Below are positions 50,201 through 60,644 of a stretch of 64,000 nucleotides of DNA, piece by piece (position 1 is the stretch's first letter; each line of letters opens with the position of its first letter). Under the pieces are notes generated by a model. The model was not told where the DNA came from and did no database searches. It saw nothing but the letters and a program-made list of their open reading frames with translations. This DNA is from Arbacia lixula. Lineage: Eukaryota > Echinodermata > Echinoidea > Arbacioida > Arbaciidae. The DNA lies in NCBI GenBank assembly GCA_963669155.1, contig OZ022583.1, positions 1,890,025-1,954,024 of the forward strand, written 5' to 3'. Made by a program: the position numbers and the translations under genes.

Positions 50201-52231
50201 GATTTTGTCCATGCAACTCACAGCCTAGTACCTAGGCTAATTTCCATGTAGAACAATCAACAGACAAGGTACAATGGGACAAACACAGAAACACTGACCA
50301 ATGCCTGAGGTTTGTCAAAAAAAATGAGATATCCTGTAACCTGATTATCCTTAAATTAGTTGGTGCTGATATGAAAAAATGGGAAATCGTGAAAAAAGAA
50401 ATAGAGCAATTATCAAAACTTTAAAGGTAATAAAATGCATAGATGTATTGATTAAATATTAAAAACTAGGTATTTGGTATACCCAATAGCCGCATCACCA
50501 TGTCTTTGTGTGTTTTTTTGTGTTCAGTCCAAGAGCAAGCGTGCCAAGAACCTGCCCCTGGTGATGACCGCACCCCTCAACCTGGAGACCGGTACCTCCC
50601 TGGTCATCGGTGTGCCTCCTCTGCCTGAGCTAGAGCAGTCATCCAGGAAGTAAGTATGACTACAGTTGATCAGTCTGTGTGTGTGTTTGTTTGTTTGTGT
50701 CTGTCTGTCCCTTGTCATTGGTGTGCCTCCGCTGCCTGAGCTAGAGCAGTCATCGAGGAAGTAAGTATGACTACAGTTGATCCGTCTGTGTGTGTTTGTG
50801 TGTTTGTCTGTCCCATGTCATCGGTGTCTCCTCTGCCTGAACATATATTGATCATTAATTCAATAACAGTTCATTATGCGTCAAGAGACCTCCATGCTCT
50901 GCCAAAATAGGAGGCTTTTTGTTCTGAAGGAGACCACTAGTGGCCGTAAGCACAATTTTGCACCAAACTGCACCTCCTGCCAATCTGATGCCACGGATGT
51001 ACGCTTTAATACATCGTCGTATTTGCAGAGCAAAAGTTTGTTGACCCACATTCACCAAAAGACAGGCAGTAAGACAGCCGAGTCTGCCATTTTTCCAATC
51101 CATGTACCATGTTGGTAGCGTATTTTGTTGCTAGGCACTGATCTGTATACATCTCTGTGGTGCTAAGCTGTGATGTGGACCCAGAAGTTGGAAATTTGCT
51201 TGTCCGCTGCCACCGATAAGTGGTGCACGGTATAGTGAATCAACCGAAATAGAAGAATCATAGGAACAGATAAAACAAAGTAAAACAATAAGAAATTTAT
51301 GCCCATTTTAATGATATGAAGATTGTTATTAATGAAGGAAAAGAGACAACTTGGTCATAATGCTGTGATGCTGCCTTTGGATCACTTTTGAATTCAAGGA
51401 GTTGTAAACTAATCAGCATTAAACGTATTCTTTGTATTTACTTTCAGTTTCTTTGGACAGGCCTTTGAGCAGGCTGGAGCCAAGACGGGATCCAGGACTC
51501 TACATAATCACTTTGAATCTTCAAGTAAGAACAATCAACAGGCGTAATACTGATGGCATGTTCAATGCATGTCATTTGTTGTGTATATGTAGCCACAAAG
51601 TGATGGCACGCTACTCCGATGTTATTCAATTGTAATGTGATATTTGTGCGCCAGTGATCTGCTCATATCACAGAGAGCAGTGAAGCTTGTTGAAAATCAA
51701 GAAGTTTTTAAAGGGGGAAAGTTTTTTTTTTACAGGCAAGTATGAGCCTGAATGTGTGAGAGCAAATGGGGGGAAAAATGAGAGGTGGGGATAGGGGGGG
51801 GGGGGGGGGGCGTCAGTTTATACATGGTAGCATACATTTTGAGAAATATTATTGGATTCACCCATAATTTTTTTTTGTTATTCTCTGAAAAAAATTATAC
51901 GCCCATTGCATGCAGCCAGCGCTCTGCTCTGCATCCTAAAATGGCGGCAGTATCACCCCATAGCGTACTACACTTTTTTGTGTGCAAATACGCGAGAGTA
52001 ATCAGTCTTGCGTTTCTTCGCAGCGCTCTAAGGTCTTTGGATATAACTACAATAATAAGAAGATGTAGTTCAGCATGAAATGCACTCACACCTTTGTTTA
52101 AAATTGGGAAAGGCCATGACAAGATGCTATATGTTTGTGACATTTTCTTCTTTGTGTCTTTCATAGTTATGGAGCTGAAGACGGAGGACAGGAGTAAGTT
52201 CTTCGATGCCCTCATCTCTCTCTTGTCATAG
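38257..52231 (+). CDS. CDC45: CDC45, complete, 18 coding exons, 568 aa
   Basis: Exons: 38257-38307, 39705-39857, 40409-40546, 41402-41473, 42378-42449, 43449-43556, 43974-44035, 44716-44766, 45195-45314, 46673-46744, 47368-47526, 47678-47732, 48156-48206, 48752-48807, 49532-49754, 50528-50649, 51448-51524, 52167-52231. Every junction keeps phase and the total is 568 aa (human 566). CDC45 joins MCM2-7 and GINS to form the CMG replicative helicase in the nucleus; it is an inactive member of the DHH phosphoesterase fold. Recognisable blocks: [12 protein letters not shown] start, [16 protein letters not shown] (19-34), an acidic insert [14 protein letters not shown] (139-152) followed by a basic [51 protein letters not shown], and the C-terminus [19 protein letters not shown]. 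Intron 9 is U12-type. The introns hold LINE and MITE pieces. Convergent with HFM1. Confidence 0.97.
43091..43360 (+). mobile_element. LINE reverse-transcriptase fragment between 44-bp direct repeats, CDC45 intron 5
   Basis: The translation around 43130-43320 reads [20 protein letters not shown] followed by ADDT, the non-LTR RT catalytic FADD block, then [17 protein letters not shown]. It is flanked by near-identical 44-bp segments, TTTGTGAGATAC.GCCTAGG and onward, at 43091-43134 and 43317-43360. Only about 60 codons of RT remain. Confidence 0.75.
45315..46672 (+). other. U12-type (minor spliceosome) intron 9 of CDC45
   Basis: The donor is GTATCCTTTC, a perfect match to the U12-type 5' site, whereas all other introns start GTAAG-, GTGAG- or GTTCA-like. 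A branch site TTTCTTTAACC (A near 46657) lies 15 nt before the CAG acceptor at 46672. Splicing here joins GA|T and gives [14 protein letters not shown], aligned with the human SFEYDLRLVLYQHW as I remember it. Confidence 0.88.
45569..46240 (+). mobile_element. LINE 3' end (CR1/L2-like) inside the CDC45 U12 intron
   Basis: The frame 45569-46078 stays open and reads [91 protein letters not shown] then stop. This is the typical polyprotein C-terminus of CR1/L2-type LINEs. A 3' UTR ending near GGCGCGTTATAAATGTG and a TTATTATA tail follow. It is 5'-truncated (stop at 45566) and well preserved, so recent. Confidence 0.88.
46990..47366 (+). repeat. Long C/T-rich tract before CDC45 exon 11
   Basis: About 370 nt of imperfect CT/CCCT on the sense strand ending at the CCAG acceptor at 47367, an unusually long polypyrimidine tract. 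Ser/Pro/Leu frames in it are not genes. Confidence 0.85.
48486..48650. mobile_element. MITE family D, right half, in CDC45 intron 13
   Basis: Matches the right arm of 17184-17672: GAGCACCTCGCATGTGACG, CACAAAAT, CCTTTGACGGATTTTCGT, TTTCTTTCA, CAGGGTGAACTATCCCTTTAA. Confidence 0.8.
49785..49953. repeat. Dimer of an about 80-bp TTAACnCTTTGAGTGCC-like repeat
   Basis: Two adjacent similar segments: TCTTAACATGCCACCTGTGA..ATTTCACCAT and CACTTAACATGTCACTTGTGA..ATTTCACCAT, each ending GTGCTCAAAGGGTTAA or GCACGCAAAGAGTTAA. Fragments of the same motif appear near 9697 and 12419. Confidence 0.6.
49976..50235. mobile_element. Inverted-repeat element with a duplicated left arm, CDC45 intron 15
   Basis: CTAGGTACTAGGCTGTGAGG at 49976 is repeated 90 bp later at 50066 and is inverted at 50207-50235 (ending CAGCCTAGTACCTAG). 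The 90-bp duplicate is almost exact. Confidence 0.8.
50600..50843 (+). repeat. Tandem duplication of a CDC45 exon 3' edge with its donor
   Basis: 50600-50709 (last 50 nt of exon 16, its GTAAGT donor at 50650 and 60 nt of intron) is repeated at 50711-50813 with few changes, including a second GTAAGT at 50761, and a third short piece at 50815-50843. Confidence 0.9.
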
Positions 52232-52834
52232 CCTGGCGTCTACAAAACATCTACACCATGGCATCCACAAGACTGAAGTAGGACTCAAATGCCACAATTT
52301 TAGCTAAATTGATTCATGAATAGAATTTGGGCCCGACCTCACAAAGAGCTATCTACCAACAGATGAATCTTTCCATATCTTTCCATTTTCCATATGTGTC
52401 ATCATCACTGCATGTATTGGAAGTTACAATTTGCCCTCTGCCAATCAATCTTAAATCCACACAAGCCATGATTGATACCTTCAGCGAGGTATGATCGACT
52501 GCCATCACAAAGTCTTTGTGAAAAAAAGATATCAATCTTATAATTGATTGTGTGCTGAATTGTACAATCCATCACAAGCTCTTGCAATGTAGGGCCATGT
52601 ACATCTTTAGACTATGGAGGGCAGGGCCCTTGTATGATCATACTCCATTTACAAGTGTATGCTGCTGACATGTGGTCAAGAAACATGTGTAAATGGACTC
52701 TTCAAAGAAATTGGTTGTCAGTGTCTTGAAGAAACAGCACTGTGTTGCTACAGAGGCAACTCTGCATTCTGATACTAAAGCACATTCCATAGAAAGCAAA
52801 AAACATATTTTCTTGTACAGTCAAAGGCATAGAA

Positions 52835-52963
52835 AATAAAGTGGTCTTCATATTTTGTATGTGTCATATAATATTATATATTGTGTTATCTGTATCTGAA
52901 GCAATGTTTGTGTTTTTTAATACATTTTCATGGCTGTTCATTGTTGATGAGCAATTGAATAAA
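52835..52963 (+). terminator. Candidate CDC45 poly(A) signals
   Basis: AATAAA at 52835-52840 and 52958-52963, about 600 and 730 bp after the stop codon. The second is followed by a GT-rich AAAGTGTATGTAG stretch. Confidence 0.5.
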
Positions 52964-52993
52964 GTCAAAGTGTATGTAGAGAATAAATTTTAG

Positions 52994-53136
52994 GCATACA
53001 CCCAGTAGTAAGGATAACATGCTCCATCCTGTAAATCTATCAATTTACAGAATGGAGCAAAAGGATAACATGCTCCATCCTGTAAATCTATTAATTTACA
53101 GAATGGACCACGCTATCCTTTCTACTGCGTGCATGC
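52994..53136. mobile_element. Short inverted-repeat element with internal tandem duplication
   Basis: Ends GCATACACCCAGTAGTAAGG and CCTTTCTACTGCGTGCATGC are inverted. Inside, AAGGATAACATGCTCCATCC and the next 30 nt occur twice (53010 and 53061), each itself a hairpin (GTAAAT..ATTTAC). Confidence 0.75.
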
Positions 53137-55521
53137 TATAAGATTAATTTTCATAGTGAAATTACCCAAGAAAGCCCTTTCACTAAAATTTAGCAAGGTG
53201 TATTTGCTGTTAAATGTATTTATGTCCATGTTTATGTCCTTATTTATAGAGAAATATATGGAAAGTTTGTCTCAATGTCCCTTTACGTATTTAAGTCATT
53301 TAATAGCAATTGCCTCATTTGATGTTGCCCTTCTAAAACAACCACACAGTTGTGCTATAAACAAGTATTTGAGGGTAAGCTTCACTCCTTTTGCATTCCA
53401 TTAATGCATGTTTGCGCAATGAACACACATTGATCCCATTGAGCAACTGGTCATCTGGCTCGGAAAGGGTTGAGGAATTTAATTTGTTTGTATTTGGGTA
53501 AGTCCAAAAGATTAATTGAAGGATTTGCACTACAGTGTAGCAAGGATTATTGATCTGAATGTTCAGGGCAATTTCATCTTTGTGTGATGAACATTTAAGG
53601 TTGCTAAGAATCTCCACAAGATTGACAGGATAAGCAATCTATGAGACCGTACCCAACAATGTGTATGACTACTTAGAAACCACTGCTCAAATGAATGAAA
53701 TTGAAATATATCAACAGTGATCAAGCTTAAGCTGTCACAAGGCCATATTTGTATCTTAATATGGCTGTCTCAGTACAAGCTAATGTTGATCACACTTTTT
53801 AATGACCAGAAATTGTCTTTAACTGTATAATTGTTAGGGAAGTATAGTCTGTCATCCCTGATTGTACATTCAATTTGATCTCAACAAGCCACCACCTTTG
53901 ATACTGCTCTGTTTCTTGTTTCCCCAACATTTCTGTAAGTAACTTGTACAGCTTGTCTCCATCCATTGTAAATATTTTGTACAGTAATCAATAAATACAT
54001 GAATACTTATTTAAACCACTATTTCCCTAGCTGTCCTTTTGTCGTAGTTGCATGAAATTGGTTCAGATTGTGCTTGAAACAAACACATAAATAAAATTAA
54101 TGCATCACAAGTGGAGGTCAGGTTCAGAACGGGTTTAATTCAACCAATAAATTATACATAAATCTATTCAATTAAAGTAGCTGCAGTAGTGCAGGAACAT
54201 ATAACCTTCTTTCAAAATACGTTCTATAGCTTAGGAATCTGAAAAATTACATAAATTATATAAATATGATATTCAGTTGAAATAGCTTCAATTGTGCAGT
54301 CATATGGAACCATTTTTCAAAAAATATAGATTTTGTTATAGATTAGGAATATGATAAATTACTGTCATAAATATGTTCATATGATTGCACTCCTTCATTA
54401 GTGATTGCATATTACTGGCAAGAGTCTAAATTACAAAGATCCACACATATGGAAGGACTTTATAGATATCAATAAATACATACAACTCATTCAACAAGTT
54501 TCAAGCACTCCAGACATATTGCTATCAGTATATTCTTTTCACAAAGTGAAGTAACATTGACTACACTTGTGTTTCATCTACTTTGATGATACATGTCCTA
54601 GCATTCAATATCGAACATGTATCTCAATATATCTTGTAAACATCATCGGAACATAAGACCATTTAACCAGATTCTTCACTGAATCATTACAAGATGAATA
54701 TGTGAGTTATTTATATATAAATGGAATACATAAGGGATTTTACAATATATATTTTTTTTAGCACAGTACAGAGTTCTGACAAAACATTAAACTCAGATTC
54801 TCAAGGTGAGACAAATACTCTCAACTGCTATTCTGAACAGTGTATGCTGTATCCAATGAGTACATGTCTCCTTACAACTGTTCATTTGATTCTAAAATCT
54901 ACAGAAAATGGATTATGATATAGAACATATTATGTAGGAGGTATGAAATTACAACAAATTGTAAATGTTGCTGCGACATTGAATACAACACTGGTAACAA
55001 AATTACAAGTTATTTACATATATTGAAAGGGGTTTTAGGTACATGCAGTAATTGCTATATCTTGGGCAAGTGAATGAATAACCCATGGGCCATATAAAAC
55101 CTTGATAGTGTCCATTCAACTGCTTACGTGGCACTCAATTTACATTGTGACCTCTGGCTTCTTCCATGCTCTTTTTAATGACAGAAAGAAAATAATTTCT
55201 CATCAGGAAGCTAGGAAGGTCAGATCACAGGGTTGCCTACTTATACCTTTACTAGGATACATAAGCAACGTCAAACTGTCCGACACATACACATCTTTAA
55301 CACTTAACATCCTGCATACCAGAAGTATAAGCAAGGTGAGGCCTAGAAGCTGCTTATTCTAATATATTATAATTTTAACCTTGTTGAAAAAAAACCCAAA
55401 ACAAATGCTACCATGGCTTGCTTGGTAGCTTGTTAACCCTCTCTGTATCAAGCACTGCCAGCTCTGTATCAATAGCAACTTGATGTCTTGCCTATGGGAC
55501 TAAAGCGATTAAGCGGACCAT
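53137..55521. other. Intergenic DNA between convergent CDC45 and HFM1
   Basis: AT-rich; presumably contains the HFM1 3' UTR next to 55522. No gene recognised. An AATAAA with downstream sequence lies near 53988 on the plus strand. Confidence 0.4.
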
Positions 55522-58500
55522 CTAGAAGAGGTCCTGAAATATACTGCTGAATTCTGGGATGTCATCCTCCGCCCTAAGGAGAAAGACAGGAAAAAGGGAC
55601 GATGTGGGCTTTAGTGGATATTTATTGCATATAATAGGTCATCAGTGACATGGAATACTCAATGCACCTGAGTTCTAAAAAGGTGATGAATACACCATTT
55701 TATTTTGCTGTTATTGTGACTGTAATCAATGAGAATCAAGATATTTAATACGATTATGTAATACACTCACCTTGGGGACTTTGTTCCAAAGAAGTTGTTG
55801 GCTGAGATCCTGGGAATACGTCTGGCAATAGGCCCTTGTTTCTATGAAGACAAATGAAGTGAAAATAAGAAGATGAATTCACAAACCTGGACCCTGTTGC
55901 ATAAAACTTTTCATTCATGGTAACTCTCCCATTAATGGTAACACCACTCAACAACCAATCACAAGGTTTCCACAGCAGTTGCCATTGGAAGCAAAGTTTC
56001 CATCGATGGTAAGTGAGAAGTGTTCAAACCACTTTTCAAACAAGCGTGTCAAGTCAGATAAAAATCTTATGAATGGCAGTCATAAACTTGATCAGAGTTT
56101 CAAAACAGTGTTCCTCTAGAATAAGTGTTTCTGAGATATAATTAACGCCACAGCAATCTCAAACACTGCTTAGATAACGTCACAAAATGTTGCACTGAAT
56201 ACACGCACTGTTTGGAATTTTGATGTGACAAACGGCACCAAATGAGCTGCACAAACATGCTCAGAGAAAAATTTTTATAAACGCTTTCCAAAAAAACACT
56301 GACTTTCAGTACGCAAAATCGCAACCTCAGTCATACCTACCCTCTGTAAGTAGTTTCTTTCAACAGAGTCCAGGCAGGTAATGAGGGATAGTTCATCTGG
56401 GCTGGCACTGCTGGTCTTGGGTGCTCCACCAGGATCAGTGGATGGGGTTGGCTGCCTAGGGCCTCGGGTCATTAAGGTGGTTCCATACATCGGCTGACAG
56501 TGCTGGCTTGGTTGGCGGCTGAGTGGGAGAGAGTGGTCAAATTGGCGTTGCTGGCCCAAATTCTCCATGTACTATAAAGTATGATCATCTTTACGAGAAT
56601 CAATCTCTTCAGTGACACTGCATGAAAATGCTGGGTCCTAATGGTGCTTCTGTACATTGGCTTTGAGTGCTGGCTGGGTCGGCAGCTGAGTGGGAGAGTG
56701 GTCAGGATATACGTTTAGTCAATGACATATCTTTGTGCTTCTTTTGGTAGCAGGTGTTCATAAAGACTCTTTTCAATTTGATTTCAATATAATGAATCAT
56801 TTCATTTTTTCCCCATGGTAACACAAGGAGTCTAAGCCAAGGATGCATTTTCCAGGCAGAAGTCTGAATTTAGATTCTAGGGTGTGGAATTTTAACCATA
56901 ATTCAGCTCTAATGTATGTGTGATTGGACTCAGTTTTCATGATTTTCTGGACCACAGATATACACATGCATGTACAAAGGCATACCTGACTCCTGATTGC
57001 ACAGTATCAGGCAGCATTCTCCCCAGGGGTTTGTTCCAGACCCCACTCAGCTGAGGCAGGGGTAGACCACTCTGCCTCCCCATGGACCAGGGAGCTCCTG
57101 GTCCTAGGTTGCTGGTCTTAGGCAGTGCCGCTGTCCCTGGTTGGTGGAATGGGGAGGGGGATGAGGGCTTGGGTGTGCTGCACAGAGCATGGCCTGGTGG
57201 TGGGAGAGGTATGCCCTGCCCTCTGGTGCTCTGCCTCCCCATTGACCAGGGATCTTTTGGTCCTGGGTTGCTGGTCTTAGGCAGTGTGCCTGTCCCTAGT
57301 TGATGGGCGGAGGAGGGTGCTGAAAGCTTAGGCGTGCTGCACTGGGCTGGGTCTGGTGGTGGAGGGAGAGGTAAACGCTGCTCTCTGGTGTGCGATGCGG
57401 TGCTGCTGCGCTCCAAAGCCGGCTGGGAGTGATGTATGCTTGATGACAATGTGATATCTCTTTGAGGCTGGGATGCTGTGGAGAAATCCAGGGAAGGGAC
57501 AGACTGGTCAAGTGGTGGGCGTGGCGCCCTCATGGGAAGACCAGACCACAGATAGCCAGACGATGCTGTAGGAGATGGCGTGGAGTCATGATGACCACTG
57601 CTCATATAAGAAGTAGACAGGTGATCCGAAGGCTGAAACGCTGAAGATGGCCTTGAGTCACGCTGACCACTGCTCCCATAGGATTTAGACAGGCGATCCT
57701 GAGGCTGAGCTCTACCCTGCACATTAAGAGAGGATTTGGCTGATTCGTCCCTGCAATCATCCGTCTCATAAAGCAGGCTTTCCCCCAGGTTGAAGCAGGG
57801 AAGATCATCCGCTTCCTCACCTAATCCCAGCGACACTTTAGGAAGCTCTGTGAGGGTATTAAAGATGTATAGATATCAAAACCAATACAGATATCACTTG
57901 ATGCATCTTAACATAGATATCACTTATTGATGATCTAAATTATTCCAAGCAGAAAAATAATTATGTAGGCCAATTTATAATAGTCTTTTTTATGTGAGTA
58001 TCAGAAACTTAAATAAAGATCCCCTACCAGTCCTATAATCCAACATAATTCTATTGATTTGCATACATGTGTGTTATATGTATCCTATATGTTTTAAACT
58101 AAAAATTGGCACAAGTACTTTCTCCGACTAGACGATTATGTAACGTATTGAAAACAGGTCAGTGATTATACTCCCGAAGCACACTCCAGACAAAAGGATA
58201 TGAAGATCAATCCATTTCTGAAGCGGCACATCAATAAACATATACAAGATGAACATAAATATTTTGTGGCAATCTTAAATGCCAACTAAACATAAATAAA
58301 TTGCATACATTCTAAACTCTAAACTATGAAAGAAATTTGCAGCCACCAAGACTACTAGTAACATACCCTTATCCAGGTCACATCCCTCCTCCTCATACTG
58401 CTGCAGGTCAAAGTCGGATAGCTCCCTCTCCCTCTGCTGTCTGTAGAAGTCTAGATGCTCCCAGCCAGATGACTCCAGAGTGTGGTGTGCTGCTTGCTGA

Positions 58501-60599
58501 TTGGGCAGGGCCGCTGAGCCAATGGGAGGGGGTTTACAGCTGGTGGGAGGGGCTAGAGAGCTTGTGGGCGGGGCTTCATGGGTAGAAGACAGGGGATTGG
58601 CCCATGGTGTAGTTGAGGCTGCTTTCTGCATGGAAGGAAGCAGGCTTCTGCTTGGTGTGTAGGCAAACTTGTCCAGCTTTGGCAAAGTAGCAGGCGCAGA
58701 GTCACTGAACTGTTAAATAAAGATATCAATATCCCTATTTATTAGAACCTCTAAAAAGGGCAAGTAGATTCATTGATAGACAAATAAAGAACCAACAGAA
58801 ACTTATGTTTTCACATGAATTGATACAAACTGCTTGAGAATATCTTTGCCTTGTCCTGATGAGTTATTAATTTACCATCAAACTTATTATTGTTTTGGTC
58901 TCTTTTTGTGCCAGTGGTAGGATCAAAGGACCCGTCTGGTTGACCTATTTAGAACTCTCCAGAGTGACTGCTGGTGATGACCACCTATCAACAGTCAATT
59001 CTTCTTATTATTATCTATTATTTTGTATGACACTCTTAATGCCATTTGTAGGCTAAATAGCATTCTGGGGTGAACCACGCGGTGTTAGCATCTCTTGCCC
59101 ATTTTCTTGTTACCTGAAGTAGCTATTTATCAATATTGCATCGCATTTTGTACAAGAAAAAAAAAAGAAACAAATCTGGGGCCATATTTATGAAAACTTA
59201 CTACCCTAGAAAGTTACTAAAATGCATGGTGCCGAATGCACTCTAGGAACTAACTACGCTTAGCAAGGTTTCATGAATCTGACCCCTGGAGTCCAGCTGA
59301 CCTTTAACCTCTTGATGTTTGGTGTTCCACTGAATGTCTGTGCTCTCTGGTGCAGCTGGTCCAGAAACCCATCTATCCCTCTTGGTGCTCTCTGCTTTCC
59401 TGGCGTCCCTCCCAACTCCACACCACTTCCACTGTTAACCCCTTCAGCCCCCCTGACTTTCTGGCCAGGCGTCAGGAAGCCGGGCCGGCCGGGCTGGCTG
59501 ACCTTGGGTTTGAGGGGAGCTTTGACGGGGATGCCAAACTTGCAGCACTCATGGCCACAGGCATTCTTGTTGCTGCACCGATGGCTGCAGGGCCGATACT
59601 CACCATACCCATCAAACTCTACAATCACGAGAACACAGGCATAAATACACTTATACAACAAATTCTCATTATATATATATTATAAGTCAAACCTGTAGGC
59701 AGAGACCATTGTCTATTGAAACTACCGTTTATGAAGACCACAGTTTCAAATTAACTGAATAAGGTAATTTAGGAGTCAAAATTCTTACTTCCAACACACA
59801 CGCTAGCTGTACAAAATGTGTGCCCATAATACTGATTTTAATAAAGATTGGAAACAGGCACTCTGCATACATGTTTGTAATAAACCAAAACATTAGTCTA
59901 TTTTGTATTTTATGTGATTTTGCATGTGGCTTCTCTTAAAGCCCTAATTGGGTGGTATGTCAAAAGATGTAATTTTGCTTGTGCTAAAAGAATGCCCTAC
60001 ATTAGATGCCTGCCTATAAATGTACATACCCTCTGTGTCAAGGCTCATGCTGCTGTCTCCCAAACTGCTGCCAGGGTTCCTTGCTTTCTTGGAGGTGGTG
60101 CCCGCCACTGCAGGCACCAGCCTTCTCTTGATGGGAGGCTTGTTCTGCCCCTCAGCCAGGCCTACAGGCATGGGGGTGTCACAGGTTGCCCTGAGGTGCT
60201 TGGGCCCAGAGTAGAATGGGGTGTACACACTCTGCACATCCAAACCAACTGCAGTACAGTACAGAGTGTCATTGGGAAATGCTTTTCTCTCTCCTTGTTT
60301 AGTGCTTATCCTTATCGTGATGTGCACGTAATAAGTATTGTACATTATCAATTATCAGTATTAAACATTCATGCTTTATTATTGCGGACTAGTGGAGTTC
60401 AGTGCTCAATATGCCTAGTTTTAACTACACTTTGCATTTTCAATGCTGACTTTTCTTTTCCTTATTTAAGTAACATTAATTGATGTACACATTAAAAGTA
60501 CATGAGCTATTAAAATTAATATCAAAATTAAGGTTCAAATTAATATTGAAATCATTCATTGAACACCCCCCCCCCCCCTACACACACACAAACCAACTG

Positions 60600-60644
<45 letters not shown>

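Noticed and set aside
56275-56568. Starting the HFM1 exon at the Met near 56568
   Set aside because: A stop precedes it in frame and the phase disagrees with the upstream exon; the CTCAG acceptor at 56519 fits phase and has a good pyrimidine tract.
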